The notes beneath the pieces are model-generated. The model did not search any database. It was not told the origin of the DNA and was given only the letters and a program-made list of their open reading frames with translations. Source: Marinomonas algicola (GTDB taxonomy: Bacteria > Pseudomonadota > Gammaproteobacteria > Pseudomonadales > Marinomonadaceae). Taken from it: a DNA stretch of 64,000 bases. The stretch covers positions 2,480,001 through 2,544,000 of the forward strand of contig NZ_CP061941.1 of NCBI RefSeq assembly GCF_014805825.1, written 5' to 3'. Positions within the stretch are counted from its first letter, which is position 1. The number at the start of each line of letters is the position of its first letter. Shown one piece after another: positions 7,567 to 14,410 of the stretch. The position numbers and the translations under genes are program-made.

Positions 7567-7751
7567 ATATCAATAGAAAAGAGTTGAGCTAAAAATAAAA
7601 TTCGCGCCTCGATCCAACCGCGACGGTGCTCAAAGCTTTTTCCTGTAACTGAATCTTCACCACATAAAAAAGCACGGCGAACGCATCGAGAAATACAGTG
7701 ATAGTAAGGTGTATCAGACAAACTGACTTGTTGGCTTCTGGCCCTTGGCAT
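7563..7751 (-). pseudogene. RAYT/HUH transposase, N-terminal 63-codon fragment
   Basis: The first 63 codons match the intact transposases at 13095-14063 and 14473-15441, ending at SIDICAY just before the HUH motif. The frame then runs into the IS1111 remnant in the wrong phase. The ribosome site and upstream element end are retained. The protein would lack the whole catalytic core. Confidence 0.85.
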
Positions 7752-7827
7752 CGTTTTTTCCTCATCCTTGAGTTTGGTTTTATCTAGTTTAGATCGTGAT
7801 CAAAAAAACATCAATAAAGTAATGGGT

Positions 7828-7840
7828 GCCTTAGATTACC
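7828..7840. repeat. RAYT-element end motif (variant)
   Basis: GCCTTAGATTACC, preceded by TAATGGGT, is a one-base variant of the GTCTTAGATTACC motif that bounds every RAYT element here. It is followed at once by the first base of the toxin-antitoxin cassette. Its duplicate is at 11111-11123. Confidence 0.6.
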
Positions 7841-7903
7841 CTTAGTTGCCCTTGCCTGACGCTAGTGCTAACATTTGTGTGTACATTAATTTAGGAGCAA
7901 CTC

Positions 7904-8188
7904 ATGGACACTCGAATTCAATTTCGTGTTGATGACGAAATCAAACGCTTAGCTCAGCAAATGGCTGAAAGCCAAGGACGCACACTTAGCGATGCTTGTC
8001 GTGAACTTACTGAGCAAATGGCTGAACAACAACGCAAAGCATTATCTCACGACGCTTGGTTAACTGAACAAGTAAACCTAGCATTTGAGAAGTTTGACTC
8101 AGGAAAATCCTCATTTGTTGACCATGACTCAGCAAAAGCACGAATGGCTGAACGAAAAGCAAAGATTCGGAGCCGAGGTCAACAATGA
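7904..8188 (+). CDS. RelB/DinJ-family antitoxin
   Basis: A 94-residue antitoxin. The N-terminus MDTRIQFRVDDEIKRLA with GRTLSDACREL is the ribbon-helix-helix dimerisation and DNA-binding domain of RelB/DinJ proteins; the charged C-terminal half should wrap the toxin. It ends in ATGA, overlapping the toxin start by 4 bases, so the pair is translationally coupled. A TAGGAG ribosome site precedes the ATG. It would repress its own operon and neutralise the toxin. An identical copy lies at 11187-11471. Confidence 0.85.
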   Translation: MDTRIQFRVDDEIKRLAQQMAESQGRTLSDACRELTEQMAEQQRKALSHDAWLTEQVNLAFEKFDSGKSSFVDHDSAKARMAERKAKIRSRGQQ

Positions 8189-8463
8189 TTTTATGGGAAG
8201 AAGAATCGCTAAATGATCGTGAGAAGATCTTTGAGTTTCTTTATGACTTCAACCCTGATGCGGCAGACAAAACTGACGAAATTATCGAAGCTAAAGTAGA
8301 AAATTTACTTGAGCAACCATTAATGGGTGTTCAACGTGATGGTATTCGAGGACGACTACTCATTATCCCCGAAATCTCAATGATCGTTTCTTACTGGGTT
8401 GACGGCTCAGCTATTCGCGTAATGCGAGTTCTACACCAGAAGCAAAAATTCCCTACCGACTGA
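8185..8463 (+). CDS. ParE/RelE-superfamily toxin
   Basis: A 92-residue toxin of the RelE/ParE fold: an early helical pair (DREKIFEFLYDFNP), GVQRDGIRGRLLIIPE in the middle and a final strand RVMRVLHQKQKFP. The start overlaps the antitoxin stop. RelE members cut mRNA on the ribosome and ParE members poison gyrase; sequence alone does not decide which. Such pairs are common stabilising cassettes in chromosomal integrons. The amino-acid sequence is identical in the copy at 11468-11746. Confidence 0.82.
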   Translation: MILWEEESLNDREKIFEFLYDFNPDAADKTDEIIEAKVENLLEQPLMGVQRDGIRGRLLIIPEISMIVSYWVDGSAIRVMRVLHQKQKFPTD

Positions 8464-8478
8464 TTGTGGTCGATGGGC

Positions 8479-8550
8479 AAACTAACGCCCGTAGCACCGG
8501 GCAACATGTAGCGTAGCGGAATGTTGTTCCGGTGGCTATGTTTGTTATGA
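8479..8550 (+). other. attC recombination site of the toxin-antitoxin cassette
   Basis: An imperfect palindrome starting 16 bases after the toxin stop. The outer boxes are CTAACG (8482-8487) and GTTATGAG (8544-8551). The inner arms GTAGC-ACCGG-CAACAT and ATGTTG-CCGG-GCTA pair apart from extra unpaired bases, the asymmetry that marks the folded strand used by integrase. The crossover point is between G8544 and T8545. A copy with two base changes is at 11762-11833. Confidence 0.75.
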
Positions 8551-8952
8551 GTTGCCACCATACCCTACCTATTTTTTGGCTCAATTTCTTTTATTGAATT
8601 AGAAAATTCTCTAATTTCGGTGATGCTATATTTAGTATGAATTCGTTTTTTTGATTCTGGTTGATGCTCAAGACTTACGCCCATCCTACGTGCTGTTTTT
8701 GGACGTATAGGTCTCAAAGTAAAACCACCACCACAATTGGGGCATACATTTTTTAAAAGACCTTCAACGCAAGCAACACAAAAAGTACATTCATAAGTAC
8801 AAATACAGGCTTCAGTTGAATCGGGAGGAAGGTTCTTATCGCAATTCTCGCAATTTGGACGAAGTTCTAGCATTAGTAAATACTCCCTATTCTGACTGAC
8901 TCATAACTACTAAGCGGTTATACAGTGGCGAAGCAATGGCTATAACCGTCTG
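8545..8952 (-). mobile_element. Integron gene cassette carrying a DUF1272 gene in reverse
   Basis: The segment starts TTATGAGT and ends at an attC whose R'' box is ACTCATAAC (8899-8907), the exact reverse complement of GTTATGAGT. This is the expected signature of a cassette. The gene inside runs against the attC direction, which is uncommon. A copy lies at 11828-12235. Confidence 0.78.
8565..8873 (-). CDS. DUF1272 zinc-ribbon-like protein
   Basis: A 102-residue protein opening MLELRPNCENCDKNLPPDS, with Cys pairs at CENC, CICTYECTFC and CPNC that would bind zinc, then RPIRPKTA. This is the DUF1272 pattern; no biochemical role is known. The family core is ~60-70 residues, and the extra C-terminal tail here (about residues 65-102) is charged and unassigned. 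It lies in an integron cassette in antisense orientation and so needs its own promoter. A copy is at 11848-12156. Confidence 0.8.
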   Translation of the reverse strand: MLELRPNCENCDKNLPPDSTEACICTYECTFCVACVEGLLKNVCPNCGGGFTLRPIRPKTARRMGVSLEHQPESKKRIHTKYSITEIREFSNSIKEIEPKNR

Positions 8953-8958
8953 TTGAAC
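8899..8958 (+). other. attC recombination site of the DUF1272 cassette
   Basis: The outer boxes are ACTCATAAC (8899-8907) and GTTGAAC (8952-8958, a perfect GTTRRRY). The inner arms GCGGTTATA and TATAACCGTC form a stem around a short loop. The crossover point lies between G8952 and T8953. The next cassette after it cannot be delimited; it runs into the IS91-type remnant. A copy is at 12182-12241. Confidence 0.72.
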
Positions 8959-9039
8959 GGCCGCTTTATTTATAGGGAATTTGCTTTTTCAAGATTGGCG
9001 ACGTCCCTGTTTAAATCGCGGTGTTTTTTTGTACTCTTC

Positions 9040-9160
9040 GAAGGTTACTTTTAAAAAACCTTCGTGTTTTTAGATTTTTCATATTGCTGCCTAATACTTT
9101 TACTCGAATTCTAAGTATTAGGCAAGTAAAAGCCCTCAGGTCTCACTACCTGATATTTTT
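9040..9160. other. Hairpin-rich 3' flank of the IS91-type remnant (possible oriIS end)
   Basis: Three inverted repeats lie downstream of the IS91-type transposase on the minus strand: CGAAGGTT/AACCTTCG (~9038-9066), a perfect 12-bp repeat TGCCTAATACTT/AAGTATTAGGCA (9088-9099, 9113-9124), and TCAGG/CCTGA followed by a T-run (~9136-9160). IS91-family elements carry subterminal palindromes here that mark the rolling-circle origin. This is inferred; the boundary was not mapped. A copy is at 12323-12443. Confidence 0.4.
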
Positions 9161-9189
9161 TCCCTTGTCATGTCTTAATCCATTCTTTT

Positions 9190-9708
9190 CTAACTACTAT
9201 TTAACCTCAACTGAGTATCATGGTGGTTATCTCCCAGATAAACTACCTTTGATTCACCACAGGAAGGGCATCGACACCCTGTTAGTGCCGTATCTGTCTC
9301 TACTTTTTCTACCTTCTTTGTTGGTTCACCACTCTGTCGTTTAATATTTGCCAAGGATCGCTTTTTTACCGCATTCGATAGATAACCATAATGACGAATA
9401 CGCATGAACCCTTTTGGTAAAACATGTAAAAGAAAACGCCTAATCAGTTCCGCGGGTTCAAGTGACAATCGACTTGCCTTTTTGGTTTTATTATCAAAAT
9501 AGGACAAGGTCACTTGATTGTCTTTCCATGATTCAAGGCGATGATTATTTAAACCAACTCGATAAGTATAACGCGCTAAATAGCTGACTAAAGTTTCTCG
9601 ATATTCTAAAGCAGATTTGCAATAAACAACCCATGGATGACTCATTAAATGACTCAGTGTGCCATCCAACGTTGCCTTTTCAATCGTCGATAACGCTCCT
9701 TGCCCATA
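9190..9708 (-). pseudogene. IS91-family Y2/HUH transposase, C-terminal fragment (copy A)
   Basis: The frame is open from the RAYT end motif at 9709 to a TAG at 9190 and encodes the C-terminal ~170 residues of an IS91-type transposase: WVVYCKSALEY, then YLARYTYRVGLNNHRL, then the zinc-ribbon-like CRCPSCGES tail. The N-terminal HUH and catalytic tyrosine region is absent, cut off by the RAYT-associated motif. Copies at 12473-12991 and, shorter, at 14155-14369 differ by several codons. Confidence 0.85.
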
Positions 9709-9709
9709 C

Positions 9710-9749
9710 GTCTTAGATTACCATAAAGTAATGGGGGTCTTAGATTACC
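9710..9749. repeat. Paired RAYT-element end motifs with an inner hairpin
   Basis: GTCTTAGATTACC occurs at 9710-9722 and again at 9737-9749. Between them ATTAC and GTAAT form a short hairpin with a CATAAA loop. This REP-like unit marks the junction of copy A and copy B of the 3,283-bp block. Confidence 0.65.
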
Positions 9750-9751
9750 CA

Positions 9752-10091
9752 ATTCAGTTCTTTTACTGAACACATTGCCAGTTGGTTTTCTGACCCTCAG
9801 CAATTAGATAAAGTCACCACACAAATGCAAGAGCAAGGGTTTTGGTATGTATTGTCGATTGGGCTTTTACCTATACCATTTCAGATTGCTATGTTGGCCG
9901 CAGGGGCGAGTAAATACGCCTTTGGCATGTTCATTTTAGCTACATTAATTGCCCGTTCATTACGTTATTTTGGTTTGGCCTTGTTAGTCAGATTAGTAGG
10001 TAATCAAGCAGAAACGTTATTTAAAAAATATAAGTTACCAGCGACTATCGTCATTACCCTCTTGGTAGTAGCCATATGGGTTGTGTTTTGA
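9752..10091 (+). pseudogene. VTT/SNARE-associated protein, headless duplicate
   Basis: This stretch repeats codons from about residue 77 to the end of the intact gene at 6239-6808 but has no original start. An internal ATG at 9825 would give 88 residues of the C-terminal membrane helices, without a ribosome site. It is best read as a by-product of the tandem duplication. Confidence 0.9.
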
Positions 10092-10477
10092 TCATGGCCG
10101 ATATGGCAAATGTTTACTATGAATATACTATAGACATATATGGACACTCCTGGGTAGTCAAGGCCGAACGTAATCGAATCACTCTTTTTAGGGTGATTTT
10201 TAACTTTCTTATTAACTGATCTTGATCTTTTTCTGTCGATTATCACTGATGAAGGGTCGTACTGACATATATCCGGCCTATTATGAAAACCTATTTTTTC
10301 TGCTCTCTGGCCCTAATGAGATCCGTACTTAACTGTCTCAAACACCCAATCGGTTTTAATAACCTTGTCTTGAACCAGACTATCGTTAAGTGCGGAGAAC
10401 CCACTTTTACATCATTTTTTCATCGACATAGGTAAATCGTTTTCAGCTTCTAACTTTCTTTATTAGTTTCTATCGCA

Positions 10478-10849
10478 TTAAAGTGCTCGATAATCGTCGT
10501 TTCGTTGAAGCAGAATCCACGCTAATCGAGCAAGACGGTTAGCTGTCGCTACAGCCGCTTTATTTTGCCCTCTACGCTCAACAATTTGTTGAATCCATAC
10601 AGACAGTTTATCTGTTTTACCTTTTGTTCGGTGGAGTAAGGCTCGCGCACCGTGAATCAATTGTTTGCGTAAATATTGATTCCCTCGTTTCGTAATTCCA
10701 CCATGAATCGATTTTTCTCCACTGGCATATTGCTTGGGTGTGATACCAAGCCAAACAGACAAATCTCTTGGTTTTTCAAATTGACTACCGTTGCCGATGG
10801 AAGCAAACAAGGCGGTAGCATTGAGAACGCCAATACCGGGTAAGCACAA
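10478..10849 (-). pseudogene. IS110-family (IS1111 group) transposase C-terminal fragment, copy B
   Basis: A near-identical copy of 7195-7566, offset by 3,283 bases, with one residue change near the end (NEDYRAL to NDDYRAL). It is truncated at the same LPGIG point and joined to the same RAYT fragment. Confidence 0.85.
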
Positions 10850-11034
10850 ATATCAATAGAAAAGAGTTGAGCTAAAAATAAAATTCGCGCCTCGATCCAA
10901 CCGCGACGGTGCTCAAAGCTTTTTCCTGTAACTGAATCTTCACCACATAAAAAAGCACGGCGAACGCATCGAGAAATACAGTGATAGTAAGGTGTATCAG
11001 ACAAACTGACTTGTTGGCTTCTGGCCCTTGGCAT
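10846..11034 (-). pseudogene. RAYT/HUH transposase N-terminal fragment, copy B
   Basis: A copy of 7563-7751: 63 codons ending at SIDICAY, without the HUH catalytic core. It keeps the same junction to the IS1111 remnant. Confidence 0.85.
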
Positions 11035-11186
11035 CGTTTTTTCCTCATCCTTGAGTTTGGTTTTATCTAGTTTAGATCGTGATCAAAAAAACATCAATAA
11101 AGTAATGGGTGCCTTAGATTACCCTTAGTTGCCCTTGCCTGACGCTAGTGCTAACATTTGTGTGTACATTAATTTAGGAGCAACTC

Positions 11187-11471
11187 ATGGACACTCGAAT
11201 TCAATTTCGTGTTGATGACGAAATCAAACGCTTAGCTCAGCAAATGGCTGAAAGCCAAGGACGCACACTTAGCGATGCTTGTCGTGAACTTACTGAGCAA
11301 ATGGCTGAACAACAACGCAAAGCATTATCTCACGACGCTTGGTTAACTGAACAAGTAAACCTAGCATTTGAGAAGTTTGACTCAGGAAAATCCTCATTTG
11401 TTGACCATGACTCAGCAAAAGCACGAATGGCTGAACGAAAAGCAAAGATTCGGAGCCGAGGTCAACAATGA
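11187..11471 (+). CDS. RelB/DinJ-family antitoxin, copy B
   Basis: The protein is identical to the one at 7904-8188, with the same ribosome site and the same 4-base overlap with the toxin gene. Two intact copies double the antitoxin dose and let either pair be lost without killing the cell. Confidence 0.85.
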   Translation: MDTRIQFRVDDEIKRLAQQMAESQGRTLSDACRELTEQMAEQQRKALSHDAWLTEQVNLAFEKFDSGKSSFVDHDSAKARMAERKAKIRSRGQQ

Positions 11472-11746
11472 TTTTATGGGAAGAAGAATCGCTAAATGAT
11501 CGTGAGAAGATCTTTGAGTTTCTTTATGACTTCAACCCTGATGCGGCAGACAAAACTGACGAAATTATCGAAGCTAAAGTAGAAAATTTACTTGAGCAAC
11601 CATTAATGGGTGTTCAACGTGATGGTATTCGAGGACGACTACTCATTATCCCCGAAATCTCAATGATCGTTTCTTACTGGGTTGACGGCTCAGCTATTCG
11701 CGTAATGCGAGTTCTACACCAGAAGCAAAAATTCCCTACCGACTGA
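11468..11746 (+). CDS. ParE/RelE-superfamily toxin, copy B
   Basis: The protein is identical to the toxin at 8185-8463, coupled to the second antitoxin copy. There is no sign of inactivation. Confidence 0.82.
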   Translation: MILWEEESLNDREKIFEFLYDFNPDAADKTDEIIEAKVENLLEQPLMGVQRDGIRGRLLIIPEISMIVSYWVDGSAIRVMRVLHQKQKFPTD

Positions 11747-11761
11747 TTGTGGTCGATGGGC

Positions 11762-11833
11762 AAACTAACGCCCGTAGCACCGGGCAGCATGTAGCGTAGC
11801 GGAATGTTGTTCCGGTGGCTACGTTTGTTATGA
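11762..11833 (+). other. attC site of the toxin-antitoxin cassette, copy B
   Basis: A duplicate of the attC at 8479-8550 with two substitutions: GCAACAT to GCAGCAT in the inner left arm and GCTATG to GCTACG in the right arm. The second turns a G-T pair into a G-C pair with GTAGC. Confidence 0.72.
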
Positions 11834-12235
11834 GTTGCCACCATACCCTACCTATTTTTTGGCTCAATTTCTTTTATTGAATTAGAAAATTCTCTAATTT
11901 CGGTAATGCTATATTTAGTATGAATTCGTTTTTTTGATTCTGGTTGATGCTCAAGACTTACGCCCATCCTACGTGCTGTTTTTGGACGTATAGGTCTCAA
12001 AGTAAAACCACCACCACAATTGGGGCATACATTTTTTAAAAGACCTTCAACGCAAGCAACACAAAAAGTACATTCATAAGTACAAATACAGGCTTCAGTT
12101 GAATCGGGAGGAAGGTTCTTATCGCAATTCTCGCAATTTGGACGAAGTTCTAGCATTAGTAAATACTCCCTATTCTGACTGACTCATAACTACTAAGCGG
12201 TTATACAGTGGCGCAGCCATGGCTATAACCGTCTG
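11828..12235 (-). mobile_element. DUF1272 integron cassette, copy B
   Basis: A duplicate of 8545-8952. The complementary end boxes are preserved, and the gene again runs against the attC direction. Confidence 0.75.
11848..12156 (-). CDS. DUF1272 zinc-ribbon-like protein, copy B
   Basis: The protein is identical to that at 8565-8873, with all cysteine pairs present. Function is unknown. Confidence 0.8.
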   Translation of the reverse strand: MLELRPNCENCDKNLPPDSTEACICTYECTFCVACVEGLLKNVCPNCGGGFTLRPIRPKTARRMGVSLEHQPESKKRIHTKYSITEIREFSNSIKEIEPKNR

Positions 12236-12241
12236 TTGAAC
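12182..12241 (+). other. attC site of the DUF1272 cassette, copy B
   Basis: A duplicate of 8899-8958. The outer boxes are unchanged; two or three bases differ in the central loop (GGCGCAGCCATGG against GGCGAAGCAATGG), leaving the stem intact. Confidence 0.7.
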
Positions 12242-12472
12242 GGCCGCTTTATTTATTGGGAATTTGCTTTTTCAAGATTGGCGACGTCCCTGTTTAAATC
12301 GCGGTGTTTTTTTGTACTCTTCGAAGGTTACTTTTAAAAAACCTTCGTGTTTTTAGATTTTTCATATTGCTGCCTAATACTTTTACTCGAATTCTAAGTA
12401 TTAGGCAAGTAAAAGCCCTCAGGTCTCACTACCTGATATTTTTTCCCTTGTCATGTCTTAATCCATTCTTTT

Positions 12473-12991
12473 CTAACTACTATTTAACCTCAACTGAGTA
12501 TCATGGTTGTTATCTCCCAGATAAACTACCTTTGATTCACCACAGGAAGGGCATCGACACCCTGTTAGTGCCGTATCTGTCTCTACTTTTTCTACCTTCT
12601 TTGTTGGTTCACCGCTGTGTCGTTTAATCTTTTCCAAAGACCGCTTTTTTACCGCATACGATAGATAACCATAATGACGAATACGCATGAACCCTTTTGG
12701 TAAAACATGTAAAAGAAAACGCCTAATCAGTTCCGCGGGTTTAAGTGACAATCGACTTGCCTTTTTGGCTTTATTATCAAAATAGGACAAGGTCACTTGA
12801 TTGTCTTTCCATGATTCAAGGCGATGATTATTTAAACCAACTCGATAAGTATAACGCGCTAAATAGCTGACTAAAGTTTCTCGATATTCTAAAGCAGATT
12901 TGCAATAAACAACCCATGGATGACTCATTAAATGACTCAGTGTGCCATCCAACGTTGCCTTTTCAATCGTCGATAACGCTCCTTTCCCATA
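12473..12991 (-). pseudogene. IS91-family transposase C-terminal fragment, copy B
   Basis: This is the second copy of the remnant at 9190-9708. It differs at several codons (for example SNAVKKRSLANIKRQ becomes SYAVKKRSLEKIKRH), more than the rest of the duplicated block, which hints at exchange with another copy. The catalytic N-terminal part is missing. Confidence 0.85.
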
Positions 12992-12992
12992 C

Positions 12993-13032
12993 GTCTTAGA
13001 TTACCATAAAGTAATGGGTGTCTTAGATTACC
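12993..13032. repeat. Paired RAYT-element end motifs
   Basis: GTCTTAGATTACC occurs at 12993-13005 and 13020-13032 with the ATTAC/GTAAT hairpin between. The second motif is the left boundary of the first full-length RAYT element. Confidence 0.65.
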
Positions 13033-13094
13033 CAATAAATCTGCTTACCGCTTAGTAAGGCACGAGGGTATTTGAAATAAAACCGTTGGTTACG

Positions 13095-14063
13095 CTAGGC
13101 AAGTAATCGACAACACCGTTTATTCGGCCTTGACCTTGGTTGGGCGTTTTTGTAACGGGTTATGCTGTTCTCCTGACCAACCACGCTATGAGTATTTTGC
13201 TCGAACTTAATAGCGATCGTTAGCCAGTTGTCAGATGATATTCCAAGACGCTGCAAAATGGGTGAAAGCGACAAGTCAATCGAGCCTCGCTTGTCTTGTC
13301 GAACAATACGACCTGTCATATCAACCAGTTCAAGATAATCCGTTAACTTAAATAAGATCCCTTTGTTTTTATCTTTGTGCTCATTCCCGATAAAGGGATA
13401 CAGAGCTTTAGGTTGAGCGCCTTCACCCGCTGCTTTCACTCGTTTCTTGATGCTGGTAAATTCTGATGTTTCCGGTGTCGCTGCGATGTTGGCTCGAATG
13501 GGATTAAGATCAACATACGCCATGCAAGCCAAAACAGAGGCTTCGTCTAACAACGCCTGAGACTTAAAGCGCCCCTCCCAAAATCGTCCCGTACAGCCAT
13601 CTTCAACATTGGCTTGCCGAGCAATCGGTTCGTTTAACTCCCGCATAAACCAGCTGATGTCAGACAACCTTTCTCGATACGCTTCCGCCGACCTTTCTGC
13701 TAATTCAAGGGCATAAGCTGGCAGAGTGTCACCGCGGGCGTATTGTTGAGTAAATAATGTACCTTTATGCAATGAATGCCAGCGCCTCAACACCTCATGA
13801 GTAGACCAATTTTTGGCTTTTTTTTCATCAAGATGCAGCACAATATGCAAGTGATTGCTCATCACCGCATAAGCACAAATATCGATAGAAAAGAGTTGAG
13901 CTAAAAATAAAATTCGCGCCTCGATCCACCCACGACGGTGCTCAAAGCTCTTTCCGGTGACAGAGTCTTCACCACATAAAAAAGCACGGCGAACGCATCG
14001 AGAAATACAGTGATAGTAAGGTGTATCAGACAAACTGACTTGTTGGCTTCTGGCCCTTGGCAT
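13095..14063 (-). CDS. REP-associated HUH (Y1/IS200-like) transposase, copy A
   Basis: A 322-residue transposase. The N-terminal Y1-type domain has SDTPYYHCISRCVRRAF near residues 12-28 and the HUH metal motif H71-L72-H73 in MSNHLHIVLH. The RAYT signature GRFWEGRFKSQ and MAYVDLNPIRAN follow in the middle, then a ~120-residue C-terminal extension. Where Y1 relatives usually have a tyrosine helix before that block, this protein has MRELNEPIARQAN with no tyrosine at the expected spot. RAYTs nick single-stranded REP hairpins and are usually host-domesticated; here two near-identical copies suggest recent movement or duplication. Start follows AAGGATGAGG. Confidence 0.85.
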   Translation of the reverse strand: MPRARSQQVSLSDTPYYHCISRCVRRAFLCGEDSVTGKSFEHRRGWIEARILFLAQLFSIDICAYAVMSNHLHIVLHLDEKKAKNWSTHEVLRRWHSLHKGTLFTQQYARGDTLPAYALELAERSAEAYRERLSDISWFMRELNEPIARQANVEDGCTGRFWEGRFKSQALLDEASVLACMAYVDLNPIRANIAATPETSEFTSIKKRVKAAGEGAQPKALYPFIGNEHKDKNKGILFKLTDYLELVDMTGRIVRQDKRGSIDLSLSPILQRLGISSDNWLTIAIKFEQNTHSVVGQENSITRYKNAQPRSRPNKRCCRLLA

Positions 14064-14140
14064 CGTTCTTTCCTCATCCTTGAGTTTGGTTTTTTTCTAG
14101 TTTAGACCGTGATCAAAAAAACATCAATAAAATAATGGGT

Positions 14141-14153
14141 GTCTTAGATTACC
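14141..14153. repeat. RAYT-element end motif at the junction of the 1,378-bp copies
   Basis: GTCTTAGATTACC preceded by TAATGGGT, joined directly to mid-IS91 sequence at 14155. This is where the second duplication closes. Confidence 0.65.
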
Positions 14154-14154
14154 C

Positions 14155-14369
14155 TCAAAATAGGACAAGGTCACTTGATTGTCTTTCCATGATTCAAGGC
14201 GATGATTATTTAAACCAACTCGATAAGTATAACGCGCTAAATAGCTGACTAAAGTTTCTCGATATTCTAAAGCAGATTTGCAATAAACAACCCATGGATG
14301 ACTCATTAAATGACTCAGTGTGCCATCCAACGTTGCCTTTTCAATCGTCGATAACGCTCCTTGCCCATA
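14155..14369 (-). pseudogene. IS91-family transposase fragment, third copy (216 bp)
   Basis: The same coding segment as 12777-12991, truncated further: about 70 codons remain, then the frame runs into the RAYT element end and stops at 14124 after a foreign tail. Confidence 0.8.
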
Positions 14370-14370
14370 C

Positions 14371-14410
14371 GTCTTAGATTACCATAAAGTAATGGGTGTC
14401 TTAGATTACC
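14371..14410. repeat. Paired RAYT-element end motifs, third occurrence
   Basis: GTCTTAGATTACC occurs at 14371-14383 and 14398-14410 with the inner ATTAC/GTAAT hairpin. It forms the left boundary of RAYT copy B. Confidence 0.65.

Larger units (their letters stand above)
7842..8544 (+). mobile_element. Integron gene cassette carrying the toxin-antitoxin pair
   Basis: The segment begins TTAGTTGCCC and ends at the G of an attC site whose R'' side reads GGGCAAACTAAC, so its two ends are complementary as expected for an excised circular cassette. The left neighbour is a RAYT end, so the preceding attC or attI has been lost. A copy lies at 11125-11827. Confidence 0.75.
6469..9751. repeat. Tandem duplication unit 1, copy A (3,283 bp)
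   Basis: From A6469 onward the sequence matches the bases 3,283 positions to the right with only scattered differences, until the match runs out just past 9751/13034. Copy A therefore abuts copy B directly. The unit holds the 3' half of the VTT gene, an IS1111-type remnant, a RAYT fragment, a toxin-antitoxin cassette, a DUF1272 cassette and an IS91-type remnant. Differences are rare on the left and denser in the IS91-type part. Confidence 0.95.
11125..11827 (+). mobile_element. Toxin-antitoxin integron cassette, copy B
   Basis: A duplicate of 7842-8544 with the same TTAGTT start and attC end. It contains the second antitoxin and toxin genes. Confidence 0.75.
9752..13034. repeat. Tandem duplication unit 1, copy B (3,283 bp)
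   Basis: This is the second copy of 6469-9751, in direct orientation with no gap. It begins inside the VTT coding sequence at ATTCAGTTC and ends at the CCCA after the REP-like motif. Sequence differences are few (for example one Met-to-Val change in the last residues of the VTT copy and two in the first attC). Confidence 0.95.
13020..14153 (-). mobile_element. Full-length RAYT (REP-associated HUH transposase) element, copy A
   Basis: About 1.13 kb bounded on both sides by GTCTTAGATTACC (13020-13032 and 14141-14153). It contains a single transposase gene on the minus strand and ~75 bases of upstream sequence with TAATGGGT next to the motif. Confidence 0.6.
12777..14154. repeat. Tandem duplication unit 2, copy A (1,378 bp)
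   Basis: From T12777 the sequence matches that 1,378 bases to the right. The unit consists of the last ~216 bases of the IS91-type remnant, the REP-like motif and one complete RAYT element. The match ends at 14153/15531. Differences between the copies cluster at about 13720-13840, within the transposase gene. Confidence 0.92.

Noticed and set aside
7374..7751. 125-residue protein as a real gene (and copy at 10657-11034)
   Set aside because: It is a RAYT fragment read through into the IS1111 remnant in the wrong frame; only the first 63 codons are meaningful.
9021..9344. 107-residue plus-strand ORF (and its copy at 12304-12627)
   Set aside because: It runs antisense to the IS91-type coding remnant and its hairpin flank and resembles no protein.
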